A stretch of DNA of 64,000 nucleotides from Sphingobium fuliginis (GCF_004152845.1 NZ_SEON01000005.1:248001-312000), one strand, 5' to 3'; counted from the stretch's first letter, positions 7,979 to 21,473 are shown. Notes: generated by a model not told the origin, from the sequence alone. Numbers and translations are program-made.

Positions 7979-9085
7979 ATGAGGAACAGTTCGCACAGCC
8001 GCGCGGCAGACCGGGCCGAAGTGGGTCTGGTATCGGCCAAGAACGACGATGGCCGTCCGCTGCTGGCTTATGATTGCGCTCGGCATCATGCCGTGGGACC
8101 TCGCGCCCGGGCGCTGATCTTCAACGATCCACGATCCCGCGCCCTGCTGCCGCTGATCGAACGGGTCGCCCCAAGCGACGCCAATGTCCTCATCATGGGG
8201 GAGACTGGCACCGGCAAGGAGCTGGTCGCGCGCTATGTGCACAGCCTCAGCGACCGGGCGCATACGCCTTTCGTCGCGGTCAATTGCGGCGCCTTTTCCG
8301 AATCGCTGATCGAAGGCGAATTGTTCGGTTATGAAAAGGGCGCGTTCACAGGCGCCAATGTCGCGCGGGCGGGATGGTTCGAGGCGGCCAATGGCGGGAC
8401 GTTGTTCCTGGACGAACTGGGCGACCTTTCCCTGCCCTTGCAGGTGAAGCTCTTGCGGGTATTGCAGGAACGGGAAGTCGTTCGGCTGGGCTCGCGCAAG
8501 GCCGTGCCGCTCAATGTCCGCGTCATCGCAGCGACCAATGTCGAATTGCAGCAGGCGGTCAACGAGGGTCGTTTCCGTTCAGATCTTTTCTATCGCCTGC
8601 AGGTCGTATCCATACCCCTTCTGCCACTGCGGGAGCGCAGAGCCGATATTCTTCCCCTTGCGCGCCATTTCCTTGAAATCTATGGTGCAAAGGCAGGCGT
8701 CAACCGGCTGGAACTGAGCGCGGCGGCCGAGGAGGCGTTGTTCCGTCATGGTTGGCCCGGCAATATTCGCGAGTTGGAAAATGCGATCCATCGTGCCGCT
8801 CTGATCTGCGAGGGCGGGCGCATCCAGCCCGCCGACCTCGGTCTTGGCAACCTCAGCGAATTGACCGATCCGACCGCCGACCCCGCGGCGCTGGAAGAGG
8901 CGGCAAGGCCCTTCGTCGCTCGGCTGCTGAATGGCGGGCACGATCATCTGCTCGACCGGCTGGTCGCCTTCACGATAACGGAGGCCTTTCATCAATGCCA
9001 TGGAAATCAGATCAAGACCGCCGAAGCATTGGGCATCACTCGCAATGTGGTGCGCACATATTTGAAGAATCTGAATTTGATCTAA
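7979..9085 (+). CDS. sigma-54-dependent activator, SfnR-like (AAA+ plus Fis HTH, no receiver domain)
   Basis: A 368-residue enhancer-binding protein. Walker A GETGTGKE is at 74-81, the sigma-54-contacting GAFTGA at 121-126, Walker B TLFLDE at 141-146, and a Fis-type helix-turn-helix ends the protein (TAEALGITRNVVRTYL). There is no response-regulator or GAF domain, only about 45 loosely conserved N-terminal residues. The same layout is seen in SfnR, which controls dimethyl-sulfone use in Pseudomonas. The ATG at 7979 has GGAG 5 nt upstream and is chosen over an in-frame ATG at 7955. It lies downstream of the DszB-like gene and next to two sigma-54 promoters, the likely targets. Confidence 0.9.
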   Translation: MRNSSHSRAADRAEVGLVSAKNDDGRPLLAYDCARHHAVGPRARALIFNDPRSRALLPLIERVAPSDANVLIMGETGTGKELVARYVHSLSDRAHTPFVAVNCGAFSESLIEGELFGYEKGAFTGANVARAGWFEAANGGTLFLDELGDLSLPLQVKLLRVLQEREVVRLGSRKAVPLNVRVIAATNVELQQAVNEGRFRSDLFYRLQVVSIPLLPLRERRADILPLARHFLEIYGAKAGVNRLELSAAAEEALFRHGWPGNIRELENAIHRAALICEGGRIQPADLGLGNLSELTDPTADPAALEEAARPFVARLLNGGHDHLLDRLVAFTITEAFHQCHGNQIKTAEALGITRNVVRTYLKNLNLI

Positions 9086-9150
9086 GGCAAGCGCCAGGCA
9101 AATGGGGCCGGACGCCCCCGCTTAAGCGAGGAACCTGACGATCGAAGACA

Positions 9151-9193
9151 GGAAAAGGCCGGTGGATCGCTCCATCGGCCTTTTCCGTTTTTT
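9151..9193 (+). terminator. Rho-independent terminator after the sigma-54 activator
   Basis: A 16-nt stem with one mismatch (GGAAAAGGCC... paired to ...GGCCTTTTCC), TCGC loop, then T6. It separates the activator from the convergent groEL and may stop groEL transcription too. Confidence 0.85.
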
Positions 9194-9249
9194 CCGGATT
9201 TGGACTCCCAACATCGCGGGCGAGCCAAGAGCCCGCCCGCAACGCGGTC

Positions 9250-10902
<1,653 letters not shown>

Positions 10903-10996
10903 CTACCTCTCTTTGAGAATTGCAAATCTTGCGAAGTTCACACCGTTACAGGCACGAAAATCCGCCAAAAATAGAATGACCGTCAGCTTCGCCGCT

Positions 10997-11284
10997 TTAC
11001 GCGACGACGCCGAGAATGTCCGATTCCTTCATGATCAGCAGGTCTTCACCGTCGACCTTGACCTCGGTGCCCGACCACTTGCCGAACAGGATGCGGTCGC
11101 CGGCCTTGACGTCCAGCGGAGTGACCTTGCCGTCTTCCGACTTGCTGCCGGTGCCGACGGCGACGATTTCGCCTTCCTGCGGCTTTTCCTTGGCGGTGTC
11201 GGGGATGATGATGCCGCCGGCAGTCTTCTCTTCCGCCTCTACGCGGCGAACGAGAACGCGGTCATGCAACGGACGAAATGCCAT
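10997..11284 (-). CDS. groES: 10-kDa co-chaperonin GroES
   Basis: A 95-residue co-chaperonin that caps GroEL. It starts [14 protein letters not shown] and carries the mobile-loop region [14 protein letters not shown] near residues 17-31, which contacts the GroEL apical domain. It is the first gene of groESL, downstream of a CIRCE operator and a heat-shock-like promoter. Confidence 0.99.
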   Translation of the reverse strand: MAFRPLHDRVLVRRVEAEEKTAGGIIIPDTAKEKPQEGEIVAVGTGSKSEDGKVTPLDVKAGDRILFGKWSGTEVKVDGEDLLIMKESDILGVVA

Positions 11285-11377
11285 GTTGATTGCCTTTCCC
11301 TCTTTACGACGTTGAATGGGAGGGGGGTGGAATCGCCACGCGACTCCGGCTCCTTCTCCCCGATGAACCCGTATCTG

Positions 11378-11404
11378 TTAGCACTCCCTGTCGGGGAGTG
11401 CCAG
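11378..11404. promoter_or_regulatory. CIRCE element (HrcA operator) of groESL
   Basis: TTAGCACTC, 9-nt spacer, then GAGTGCCAG. The left arm is perfect and the right arm differs from GAGTGCTAA at two positions. It sits about 95 bp upstream of groES, just downstream of the predicted promoter, where HrcA binding would block initiation. Confidence 0.9.
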
Positions 11405-11412
11405 CGCCGTTT

Positions 11413-11441
11413 CATATGGACGGGAAGGCCGGACGATCAAG
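11413..11441 (-). promoter_or_regulatory. groESL promoter, heat-shock/housekeeping type
   Basis: Minus-strand CTTGAT and CCATATG are separated by 17 nt (11441-11436 and 11418-11413). CTTG plus CCATAT resembles alphaproteobacterial RpoH promoters and also fits the housekeeping factor. The CIRCE overlaps the expected start site. Confidence 0.7.
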
Positions 11442-11718
11442 AGCCCCGTGCAAATTTTTTTCGTCCCGCCGCCCGCGACCGCAGCGCGAAAGACATGATG
11501 ACGCGGGCGGCTATAGGCCTTTCCTGCCGGCAGAGACAGCCGGGGCAGCGACGAAATGCCTTCCACGTGCAAAAAATGCGACCAATGCAGCCGGGGCCGC
11601 CGCGCCGCCTTTTTTGATCATGCGGGGTTTGCACCGGACAGGGTCGATCCTTACCTAGCCCGGAGCGGCGGGCCCCTGCCCGCCCCATCCCGTTCCCGCC
11701 TTCGAAGGAGACGCCTGC

Positions 11719-12588
11719 ATGACCGACACAGCCTATATTCCGCCGCGCGTCTGGACCTGGGACAAGGAAAGCGGCGGCGCCTTCGCCAATATCAACCGGC
11801 CGGTCGCCGGGCCGACCCATGAGAAGGAATTGCCGGTCGGCAAGCACCCGCTCCAGCTCTATTCGCTCGCCACGCCCAATGGGCAGAAGGTGACGATCAT
11901 GCTGGAGGAGCTGTTGGCGGCGGGCAAGGACGCCGAATATGACGCCTGGCTGATCCGGATCAACGAGGGCGACCAGTTCGGCAGCGGCTTCGTATCGGTC
12001 AATCCCAACAGCAAGATCCCGGCGCTGATGGACCATGGCGTCTCTCCGCCCCGGCGGGTGTTCGAATCCGGATCGATCCTGATCTATCTGGCCGAGAAAT
12101 TCGGCGCTTTCCTGCCGACCGATCCGGCCAGGCGGACCGAGACGCTCAACTGGCTGTTCTGGCAGATGGGCAGCGCGCCGCTGCTGGGCGGAGGTTTCGG
12201 CCATTTCTTCGCCTATGCGCCGGAGAAGTTCGAATATGCGATCAACCGCTATACGATGGAGGCGAAGCGGCAGTTGGACGTGCTGGACCGGCAACTGGCG
12301 GAGCATGAATATATTGCCGGGGATGAGTATACGATCGCGGACATGGCGATCTGGCCCTGGTATGGCGGGGTCGCGCTGGGCCGGGCCTATGATGCGGCGG
12401 AGTTCCTCGATGTGCAGAGCTATGGGAATGTGCTGCGCTGGGCGAAGCAGATCGACGCGCGGCCTGCGGTGAAGCGCGGGCGGATGGTCAACAAGGCGAA
12501 CGGGCCGCTGGAGGAGCAGCTTCGGGAGCGGCATGAGGCCAGCGACTTCGATACGCGGACGCAGGACAAGCTGGAGGGGGCGGGTTGA
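11719..12588 (+). CDS. yghU: glutathione S-transferase family disulfide reductase YghU
   Basis: A 289-residue cytosolic GST-fold protein matching E. coli YghU along its whole length: VWTWDKxxGGAFANINRP at the start, LPVGKHPLQLYS, PNGQKVTIMLEELL, VFESGSILIYLAEKFG and GDEYTIADMAIWPW. YghU binds two glutathione molecules and has GSH-dependent disulfide reductase and peroxidase activity. AAGGAG precedes the ATG. It is a single gene with convergent ligA downstream. The 11442-11718 stretch upstream shows nothing recognisable. Confidence 0.93.
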   Translation: MTDTAYIPPRVWTWDKESGGAFANINRPVAGPTHEKELPVGKHPLQLYSLATPNGQKVTIMLEELLAAGKDAEYDAWLIRINEGDQFGSGFVSVNPNSKIPALMDHGVSPPRRVFESGSILIYLAEKFGAFLPTDPARRTETLNWLFWQMGSAPLLGGGFGHFFAYAPEKFEYAINRYTMEAKRQLDVLDRQLAEHEYIAGDEYTIADMAIWPWYGGVALGRAYDAAEFLDVQSYGNVLRWAKQIDARPAVKRGRMVNKANGPLEEQLRERHEASDFDTRTQDKLEGAG

Positions 12589-12694
12589 GGATGGGAACCG
12601 GTCTTCCGATTGGGACGATGCGGTGACAGAAGCCCGGAGCGCGCGACGTGCTCCCGATCAACGCAGCGCGCTCTGAAGGTTTACGGTCATTGGG

Positions 12695-12819
12695 CCCCTC
12701 CCCTTTCAGGTTCGAACCGCGCCTCGTTTGAAGGATCAGGTGCGGGAGCGTCCAGCAGGCGAAGTTGCGCGTGGGGCACGCCCCCACCCCTCGGTCCCCT
12801 CCCCTGAAGGGGAGGGGAA
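12695..12819. repeat. GGGGAGGGG inverted-repeat element between yghU and ligA
   Basis: CCCCTCCCCTTTCAGG near 12695-12711 is nearly the reverse complement of CCTGAAGGGGAGGGG at 12803-12817. A second perfect 10-bp hairpin with TGAA loop spans 12795-12818. There is no T-tract. It lies between convergent genes and may act as an mRNA end structure. Confidence 0.6.
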
Positions 12820-12855
12820 CCGGTCAATGCCCTGTTGGCCGGTCGTCCGCCCGAC

Positions 12856-15060
<2,205 letters not shown>

Positions 15061-15064
15061 CTAT

Positions 15065-15154
15065 CGTCATTCCTGCGCCGGCCGCGATCCATCTCCCCAC
15101 CGCTGTAGTTGAGGCGAGGTCAGGAGATGGGTTCCCGCCTTCGCGGGAATGACG
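15065..15154. repeat. palindromic repeat with TCATTCCTGCG/CGCGGGAATGACGG ends
   Basis: CGTCATTCCTGCG at the left end faces GGTTCCCGCCTTCGCGGGAATGACGG at the right. The right end also forms its own hairpin. The 14992-15331 gap between ligA and recN contains only this element and the next one. Confidence 0.65.
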
Positions 15155-15173
15155 GAGTTGGGTGGGTAGTGGA

Positions 15174-15308
15174 CATTCCCCCTCCCGCAGGCGGGAGGGG
15201 GTTAGGGGGCGGGCTGGCGCGGCATCTGCGCTGTTTTGCAACGGCTAAGTCAGAAGCTCGCTACGCTCGCGCCCACCCCTAACCCCTCCCGCCTGCGGGA
15301 GGGGAATG
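15174..15308. repeat. double-hairpin repeat, family A copy 1
   Basis: Two perfect hairpins (CCCCCTCCCGC-AG-GCGGGAGGGGG at 15178-15201; CCCCTCCCGC-CT-GCGGGAGGGG at 15283-15304) bound a roughly 80-bp interior, with CATTCCCC/GGGGAATG outer ends. The reverse complement aligns with the copy at 39034-39169 along its whole length. The layout resembles REP/BIME elements. Confidence 0.85.
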
Positions 15309-15331
15309 TTTTGGATTGGTCGAAAGCCGGC

Positions 15332-16996
15332 TTATAGCTTTTCCAACAAGCGTTCGGCCTGGGCCCTTGCCTCCGCCGTGATTTCGGCGCCGGAGAGCAT
15401 GCGGGCGATTTCTTCGCGGCGTTCGCCGTCGCTCAGTGCGTGCACGCCGGTGCGGGTGACGGTGCCGTCGCTCGACTTCGCGATCAGCATATGGCCTGCA
15501 CCGCGCGCCGCGACCTGCGGGCTATGGGTGACGACCAATATCTGGTTGGTTTGCGACAGGCGGGACAGGCGTTCCCCGATGGCCGAGGCGACGGCGCCCC
15601 CTACCCCGCGGTCGATCTCGTCGAAGATCAGCGTGTCCGCGCCGCCCTGCTCCGCCAGCGCGACCTTGAGCGCGAGGATGAAGCGGGACAGTTCGCCGCC
15701 GCTGGCGATCTTGACCAGCGGCGCGAAGGGCGCGCCGGGGTTGGTGGAGATTTCGAATTCCACCCGGTCCATGCCGTGGGCGCCCCATTGCCCCTCCTCC
15801 TGCGGCGCGACCACGGTGCGGAAGCGGGCGGCGTCCAGCTTGAGCGGGGCGAGTTCGGCGGCGACGGCGGCGTCGAGCTTTCCGGCGGCCATCTGGCGTT
15901 CGGCGGAGAGGGCCTGGGCGGCGGTGCGATAGGCGGCGGCCCTGCCCTTCACCTCGGCTTCGAGGGCGGCGAGATGGTCTTCCCCGCCCTCTATGGCGGC
16001 CAGTTTCGCGGCCATCTCGTCGCGCAGGGCGGCGAGATCGTCGGGCTGGACCTGATGTTTGCGGGCAAGGCCGCGCAGGTCGAACAGGCGGGTCTCTATG
16101 GCGTCGAGACGGGCGGGGTCGAAGCTGAGCGCTTCGGCGGCTTCGTTGAGGCGGTCTTCGGCTTCGCTGGCTTCGATGACGGCGCGGTCGAGGGCGGCGA
16201 GGACTTCGGCCAGCGGTTCATATTCGCTGACGATGCGGTCGAGGCGGCGGGCGGCCTGCCGCAACTGGGCGAGCCCGCCGTCGGAGCCGGTGAAGCATTC
16301 TGTGACGGCGGAAAGGTCGTCGGAGAGGCGCGCGCCCTTCTGCATGGTGGCGCGCTCTTCGGCCAGCGTGGCTTCCTCGCCGGGCTCGGGGGCGAAGCGG
16401 GTGAGTTCCTCCACCGCATGGGTCAGGTAATCGCGGTCGCGGGCGGCGCTTTCGACGCTGGCGCGGCTTTCCGCGAGGCGGTCGGCGGCGGCGCGCCAGG
16501 CGTGATAGGCGTGGGCGACCGCGCCCGTGTCGCAGCGGCCATAGGCGTCGAGCAGGGCGCGGTGGCCGCGTGGATTGAGCAGGCCGCGATCGTCATGCTG
16601 GCCGTGGATTTCGACCAGAGCGCTGCCAAGATCGCGCAGCAGCGCCGCCGAGCAGGCCTGGTCGTTGACGAAGGCGCGGCTGCCGCCGTCGGCCTTGACC
16701 GTGCGGCGGACGATGAGCGGTTCGCCCGGTTCGATGTCGATGCCGTTTTCGGCCAGCAGGTTCGTCGCGCGGTGATCGGTGCGGGGCGCCTCGAACGTGG
16801 CGGTGACGCTGGCCTGCGCCTCTCCCGTCCGGACGAGGCCGCTGTCGGCGCGGGCGCCCAGCGCGAGGCCCAGCGAATCGAGCAGGATCGACTTGCCCGC
16901 GCCGGTCTCGCCGGTCAGCACGCCCAGGCCCGACCCGAAATCCAGGTCCAGCGCCTCTATCAGCACGACGTTGCGGATGGACAGGGCAGTCAGCAA
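15332..16996 (-). CDS. recN: DNA repair protein RecN
   Basis: A 554-residue SMC-like ATPase for double-strand-break repair. Walker A GETGAGKS is at 29-36, the long middle is predicted coiled coil, and the C-terminal Walker B region contains DTLIFDEIDRGVGG followed by QILVVTHSPQVAA. The start is set at the TTG at 16996: it gives MLTALSIRNVVLIEALDLDFGSG, matching RecN starts, and GGAG lies 10 nt upstream. The longer ATG frame to 17146 runs through a repeat element and has no family match. The Shine-Dalgarno straddles the edge of that repeat. Confidence 0.95.
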   Translation of the reverse strand: MLTALSIRNVVLIEALDLDFGSGLGVLTGETGAGKSILLDSLGLALGARADSGLVRTGEAQASVTATFEAPRTDHRATNLLAENGIDIEPGEPLIVRRTVKADGGSRAFVNDQACSAALLRDLGSALVEIHGQHDDRGLLNPRGHRALLDAYGRCDTGAVAHAYHAWRAAADRLAESRASVESAARDRDYLTHAVEELTRFAPEPGEEATLAEERATMQKGARLSDDLSAVTECFTGSDGGLAQLRQAARRLDRIVSEYEPLAEVLAALDRAVIEASEAEDRLNEAAEALSFDPARLDAIETRLFDLRGLARKHQVQPDDLAALRDEMAAKLAAIEGGEDHLAALEAEVKGRAAAYRTAAQALSAERQMAAGKLDAAVAAELAPLKLDAARFRTVVAPQEEGQWGAHGMDRVEFEISTNPGAPFAPLVKIASGGELSRFILALKVALAEQGGADTLIFDEIDRGVGGAVASAIGERLSRLSQTNQILVVTHSPQVAARGAGHMLIAKSSDGTVTRTGVHALSDGERREEIARMLSGAEITAEARAQAERLLEKL

Positions 16997-17008
16997 AGGC
17001 GAGCGACT

Positions 17009-17138
17009 CCCCCCTCCCGCAGGCGGGAGGGGCCGGGGGTGGGTGCACCGCGCCAGCGGCGCTTCTTTCAACGCTGGGGCGGAACGCTCGCTTCGCTCGC
17101 GGCCCATCCCTAATCCCTCCCGCTTGCGGGAGGGGGAC
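17009..17138. repeat. double-hairpin repeat, family A copy 2 (bamD-recN)
   Basis: Hairpins at 17011-17032 and 17115-17134 have the same CCCTCCCGC/GCGGGAGGG arms as copy 1, but the interior differs (a GCGCCAGCGGCGC palindrome and a GCTCGCTTCGCTCGC stretch). It fills nearly the whole bamD-recN gap. Confidence 0.85.
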
Positions 17139-17142
17139 CAGA

Positions 17143-17928
17143 TCATGCTTTATTGGGGTGTTCGCGCATCAGCTTGTAGCTGCGCTCATACCATTTGGAA
17201 CCCGGATAATTCTTGCCCAGAACGGCGGCGGCCTTCTGCGCTTCGGCGGGGATGCCGAGCGAGAGATAGCTTTCCACCAGACGCTCCAGCGCCTCCGGAG
17301 TGTGGGTGGTCGTCTGATATTTGTCGATCACCGTGCGGAAGCGCAGCGTGGCGGCAAGCCATTGGCCACGGCGCTGGTAGAAGCGGCCGATCTCCATCTC
17401 CTTGCCGGCGAGGTGATCGTTGACGAGGTCGATCTTCAGCCGGGCGTCGGCGGCATAGCGGGTGTCGGGATAGCGGCGGATCAGCTCGCCCAGCGCATCC
17501 AGCGCCTGTTGCGTGATCTTCTGGTCGCGGGTGACGTCGGCAATCTGTTCATAATAGCAGAGCGCGATCAGATAATAAGCGTAGGGCGCGTCCTTGTTGC
17601 CGGTGTGGATCGACAGGAAGCGTTGGGCCGCGCCGATCGATTCCGGATAATCCTGATTCATGTAATAGCTGAACGCGGACATGAGCTGCGCCCGGCGCGC
17701 CCAGGGCGAATAGGGATGCTGGCGCTCCACCTCGTCGAACAGGGCGGCGGCGAGCTTGTACTGGCCGCGGTCCAGGCGGTATTTGCCCGCATTGTAGAGC
17801 GTCGACACGTCGCGGGCGACATATTGGGTGTCGGCCTTGTTCTTCGACGTCGCGCAGCCCGAGAGCAGGGCGGCAAGCAGAAGCGGTGCGGTAGCCGCGC
17901 CGATGCGCGTCATGGTTTTCGTCAGCAT
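17143..17928 (-). CDS. bamD: outer membrane assembly lipoprotein BamD
   Basis: A 261-residue BamD (formerly ComL), an essential part of the BAM complex that inserts beta-barrel proteins. Lipobox LLSGC with Cys25; then TPR-like repeats, recognisable from YNAGKYRLDRGQYKLAAALFDEVERQHPYSPWARRAQLMSA and the later YPDTRYAADARLKID. Length is normal. It lies upstream of recN on the same strand, a common alphaproteobacterial order. An in-frame ATG at 17913 is an alternative start. Confidence 0.96.
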   Translation of the reverse strand: MLTKTMTRIGAATAPLLLAALLSGCATSKNKADTQYVARDVSTLYNAGKYRLDRGQYKLAAALFDEVERQHPYSPWARRAQLMSAFSYYMNQDYPESIGAAQRFLSIHTGNKDAPYAYYLIALCYYEQIADVTRDQKITQQALDALGELIRRYPDTRYAADARLKIDLVNDHLAGKEMEIGRFYQRRGQWLAATLRFRTVIDKYQTTTHTPEALERLVESYLSLGIPAEAQKAAAVLGKNYPGSKWYERSYKLMREHPNKA

Positions 17929-17987
17929 GGCCGGGTCATAGCGGAGCGAATGCGCCTCGCCAAGCGGCAGAATGTGCGTGCCGGTCG

Positions 17988-19001
17988 CTATGCGCGAACA
18001 GGCAGGTCGAGCCGTGCGGTCGCGCCGCCCGTCGCCGACGGCATGAGCGAGAAGCGGCCGTTCAACTGGCCGGCAAGGGCATTGGAAATCCGGAGGCCCA
18101 GGCTCTGGCTGAAACCGGGATCGAAATCGGGCGGCAATCCCTTTCCGTCGTCCGTGACGTTGAGGCTGATCGTACCGTCGCTGACGTCCAGGCCGACATG
18201 GATGCTGCCGCCGCGATGCGGCAGGCCATGTTCGATGGCGTTGTTGACCGCTTCGGTCACGATCAGCGCGATCGACACGGCGATGTCGGGCTCCAGCGTC
18301 AGGGCGTCGGGCGCGTCGACGGTCAGGGCGATGTCGTCGCGGCCGCTGGCCTCCAGCACGTCGGCGGTCAATGTCGTCAGGAAGGCGCGGATATTCTGCC
18401 CCTCCCCCGAGGGGTTGTAGAGAGCGCGGCTGATGCGGCCGACCAGCGCCAGCCGGGCGGAGGCATCGTCCAGCGCGCGGCGGGCCAGGTCATGATCGAC
18501 ATGGCGCCGGTGGAGCGAAAGCATGGCGGCGACGACCTGAAGATTGTTGGAGACGCGGTGCTGGAGTTCGTGGAACAGCAATTCGCGGTTTTCCGCCAGC
18601 ACGCGGCTGCGTTCGCGCTCGATCGCCAGGTTGAAATTCGCCTTCTGCATCAGATGGATCAGCGCGATGTCCACGATCACCACCGCGCTGTAGAAGCCGA
18701 GCGCCAGCAGCACGCCCGGATGCAGTGCGAAGCCCATGCGCGGCGGGATGAAGAAATACCAGGACAACAGCCCGCAAAGCACGCCCGCATAGATGCCCGG
18801 CCGCACCCCGAAGAGGAAGGAGGACAGAATGACGGCGGGGAAGAAGGATACGAAGGGGTAGCCGATGGGCATGGCGCTTTCCGCCATGGTGCGAATGGCC
18901 AAGGCGGTGAGGCAGAAGACGGTGGCCAGCAAATAGGCCTGCCAGGGCCGTCGCAGGACAAGCGGCAGACGCTCCACGAATCTTTCGTTCCTGCGCTGCA
19001 T
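17988..19001 (-). CDS. membrane sensor histidine kinase, DUF4118 plus HisKA_2 (HRxxN family)
   Basis: A 337-residue kinase with about three or four membrane segments at residues 22-115 resembling DUF4118 (KdpD-type membrane domain). The dimerisation domain carries the phosphoacceptor in HRVSNN (His148), followed by a HATPase with the N-box TEAVNNAIEHG and DDGKGLP. HRxxN kinases are frequent in alphaproteobacteria, and many feed the PhyR general-stress pathway; no regulator is adjacent here. The ATG at 19001 follows AGGGGG at 6 nt and is preferred over an upstream frame of 29 extra residues. Confidence 0.85.
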   Translation of the reverse strand: MQRRNERFVERLPLVLRRPWQAYLLATVFCLTALAIRTMAESAMPIGYPFVSFFPAVILSSFLFGVRPGIYAGVLCGLLSWYFFIPPRMGFALHPGVLLALGFYSAVVIVDIALIHLMQKANFNLAIERERSRVLAENRELLFHELQHRVSNNLQVVAAMLSLHRRHVDHDLARRALDDASARLALVGRISRALYNPSGEGQNIRAFLTTLTADVLEASGRDDIALTVDAPDALTLEPDIAVSIALIVTEAVNNAIEHGLPHRGGSIHVGLDVSDGTISLNVTDDGKGLPPDFDPGFSQSLGLRISNALAGQLNGRFSLMPSATGGATARLDLPVRA

Positions 19002-19022
19002 AGATCCCCCTGCGCCCTGGTC

Positions 19023-19033
19023 GTTACCGTAAC
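19023..19033. promoter_or_regulatory. palindrome GTTACCGTAAC upstream of the histidine kinase
   Basis: An 11-bp perfect palindrome 22 bp upstream of the kinase start, between pnp's terminator and the gene. Possible operator; no regulator can be assigned. Confidence 0.35.
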
Positions 19034-19086
19034 ATAACTTCCACGCCCGCCAATTGATGGAGATCAGGAAACATTCAAATCCTGTC

Positions 19087-19116
19087 AAAAAAGGGCGCCC
19101 GGCAAGCCGGACGCCC
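19087..19116 (-). terminator. Rho-independent terminator of pnp
   Basis: On the minus strand an 11-bp stem (one mismatch, AA loop in the GGC-AA-GCC core) is followed by T6 at 19092-19087. The plus side also has a T-rich run (TTCTTTTT). Confidence 0.85.
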
Positions 19117-19145
19117 GTTCTTTTTCCCGAGTCCGACGAACCGGA

Positions 19146-21473
19146 TCAGTCCTGGGTCAGGAAGTCGGGCAGACCGGCGTTGGAGCCGTCGTCATCGCCG
19201 CCCCTGCCTTCGCCGCGCGGACCGCGGTCGCGGCGCGGGCCGCGATCGCCGCCGCGGCCGCCACGGTCGCCCCGGTCACCGCCACGATCACGGCGATTGC
19301 GGTCGCCACGGCCGCCTTCACGGTCGCCGCCCCGATCCCCCCTGGGTTCGCGGGGCGGACGGGTGTCTTCCAGTTCCTCTCCGGTTTCCTGATCGACGAC
19401 GCGCATGGACAGGCGAACCTTGCCGCGCGGGTCGATTTCGAGAACCTTGACCTTCACTTCCTGCCCTTCCGACACGACGTCGGTCGGCTTTTCGACGCGC
19501 TCATTCTTCATTTCGGAGACGTGGACGAGGCCGTCCTTGCCGCCCATGAAGTTCACGAACGCGCCGAAGTCGACGATGTTGACGACCTTGCCGGTGTAGA
19601 TCTTGCCGACTTCCGCTTCCTCGACAATGCCGAGAATCCACTTCTTGGCGGCTTCGATCTGGGCGATGTCGGACGAGCTGATCTTGATGATGCCCTCGTC
19701 GTCGATGTCGACCTTGGCGCCGGTTTCCGCGACGATCTCGCGGATGACCTTGCCGCCGGTGCCGATGACGTCGCGGATCTTCGCCTTGTCGATCTGGATC
19801 GTTTCGATGCGCGGGGCATGGGCCGACAGTTCGGTGCGGGTCGAGGACAGGGCCTTGCTCATTTCACCCAGGATATGGGCGCGGCCTTCCTTCGCCTGAC
19901 GCAGCGCGACCTCGAAGATTTCCTGCGTGATGCCGGCGACCTTGATGTCCATCTGCATGGTGGTGATGCCCGCTTCCGTGCCCGCCACCTTGAAGTCCAT
20001 GTCGCCAAGGTGATCCTCGTCGCCCAGAATGTCGCTGAGGACAGCGAATTTGGAGCCTTCCAGGATCAGGCCCATGGCGATGCCCGACACCGGACGCTTC
20101 AGCGGAACGCCCGCGTCCATCATGGACAGCGAACCGCCGCAGACCGTCGCCATCGAGGACGAGCCGTTGGACTCGGTGATGTCGCTCAGCACGCGGATGG
20201 TGTAGGGGAATTCTTCCTTGCTCGGCAGCACCGGGTGCAGGGCCCGCCATGCCAGCTTGCCATGGCCGACTTCGCGACGGCCCGGCGCGCCGAAGCGGCC
20301 GACTTCACCGACCGAATAGGGCGGGAAGTTATAGTGCAGCATGAAGCTTTCATAATGAACGCCGGTCAGGCCGTCGATCATCTGCTCCGCGTCCTTGGTG
20401 CCCAGCGTCGTGGTGCAGATGGACTGCGTTTCGCCACGGGTGAACAGCGCCGAACCATGGGTGCGCGGCAGGAAGCCCACCATCGCCTCGATCGGGCGGA
20501 TCTGCGTGGTGGTGCGGCCGTCGATGCGCTTGCCGTCCTTCAGGATGGCGCCGCGGACGATTTCGGCTTCCAGCTTCTTGGTCAGCTTGATGCCGGCCAT
20601 GACGGTCTGGGCGTCGAGGCCTTCCTCCGTGAAATAAGCCTTCGCCTTGGCGCGGGCTTCATTGAGCGCGTTGGAGCGGGCCGACTTGTCGGTCAGCTTG
20701 TAGGCGGCCGTGATGTCCTTGCCGATCAGCTTCTTGAGCTTCTTCTTGAGGTCATCCAGGTCTTCGCCCTTGGCGACGTCCCACGGGTCCTTCGCGGCCT
20801 TTTCGGCGAGGTCGATGATGGCGTTGACGACCTTCTTCGACGCTTCATGCGCGAAGAGGACGGCGCCGAGCATGACGTCTTCCGACAGTTCCTTGGCTTC
20901 CGATTCGACCATCATCACCGCATTGCCGGTGGCGGCGACGACCAGGTCGAGTTCGCCGGTCTTCACTTCGTCCAGCGACGGGTTCAGCTGATATTCGCCA
21001 TCCTTGTAGCCGACGCGGGCGGCGCCGATCGGGCCCAGGAAGGGAACGCCCGACAGGGTCAGCGCAGCCGAAGCGGCGATCATCGCCACAATGTCGGGCT
21101 CGCTTTCGCCGTCGAAGCTCAGAACCTGAGCGATGACGTTGATTTCATTGTAGAAACCTTCGGGGAAGAGCGGGCGGACCGGACGGTCGATCAGGCGGGA
21201 AACCAGCGTTTCCTTTTCCGTGGCGCCGCGTTCACGCTTGAAGAAGCCGCCCGGAATGCGACCGGCGGCCGAATATTTTTCCTGATAATGGACGGTCAGC
21301 GGGAAGAAGTCCTGTCCTTCCTTCACCGACTTGGCGGCGGTCACGGCGCACAGCACCACGGTTTCGCCATAGGTCGCCAGCACGGCGGCGTCTGCCTGAC
21401 GCGCAATGCGGCCGGTTTCGAGCGTGAGGGTCTTGCCGCCCAGCTCGATTGATACCTTCTTTACATCGAACAT
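19146..21473 (-). CDS. pnp: polyribonucleotide nucleotidyltransferase (PNPase)
   Basis: A 775-residue phosphorolytic 3'-5' exoribonuclease and degradosome component. Two RNase PH domains, with catalytic-core [14 protein letters not shown] and [15 protein letters not shown] domain ([15 protein letters not shown]); S1 domain ([28 protein letters not shown]). The last roughly 60 residues are a low-complexity tail rich in Arg, Gly and Asp, well beyond the E. coli end. The start [11 protein letters not shown] at 21473 has AGGA upstream; the longer frame is a repeat read-through. It follows rpsO, as in many proteobacteria. Confidence 0.98.
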   Translation of the reverse strand: MFDVKKVSIELGGKTLTLETGRIARQADAAVLATYGETVVLCAVTAAKSVKEGQDFFPLTVHYQEKYSAAGRIPGGFFKRERGATEKETLVSRLIDRPVRPLFPEGFYNEINVIAQVLSFDGESEPDIVAMIAASAALTLSGVPFLGPIGAARVGYKDGEYQLNPSLDEVKTGELDLVVAATGNAVMMVESEAKELSEDVMLGAVLFAHEASKKVVNAIIDLAEKAAKDPWDVAKGEDLDDLKKKLKKLIGKDITAAYKLTDKSARSNALNEARAKAKAYFTEEGLDAQTVMAGIKLTKKLEAEIVRGAILKDGKRIDGRTTTQIRPIEAMVGFLPRTHGSALFTRGETQSICTTTLGTKDAEQMIDGLTGVHYESFMLHYNFPPYSVGEVGRFGAPGRREVGHGKLAWRALHPVLPSKEEFPYTIRVLSDITESNGSSSMATVCGGSLSMMDAGVPLKRPVSGIAMGLILEGSKFAVLSDILGDEDHLGDMDFKVAGTEAGITTMQMDIKVAGITQEIFEVALRQAKEGRAHILGEMSKALSSTRTELSAHAPRIETIQIDKAKIRDVIGTGGKVIREIVAETGAKVDIDDEGIIKISSSDIAQIEAAKKWILGIVEEAEVGKIYTGKVVNIVDFGAFVNFMGGKDGLVHVSEMKNERVEKPTDVVSEGQEVKVKVLEIDPRGKVRLSMRVVDQETGEELEDTRPPREPRGDRGGDREGGRGDRNRRDRGGDRGDRGGRGGDRGPRRDRGPRGEGRGGDDDGSNAGLPDFLTQD

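Noticed and set aside
15174..15308. Rho-independent terminators in the family A repeats
   Set aside because: The hairpins are strong, but no U-tract follows, and several copies lie inside operons where termination would be harmful.
16997..17146. ATG-started extension of recN
   Set aside because: It translates the family A repeat. The TTG at 16996 gives the conserved RecN N-terminus and has a ribosome site.
19521..21452. A 643-codon plus-strand frame opposite pnp
   Set aside because: Mirror of pnp with only charged low-complexity translation; no ribosome site.
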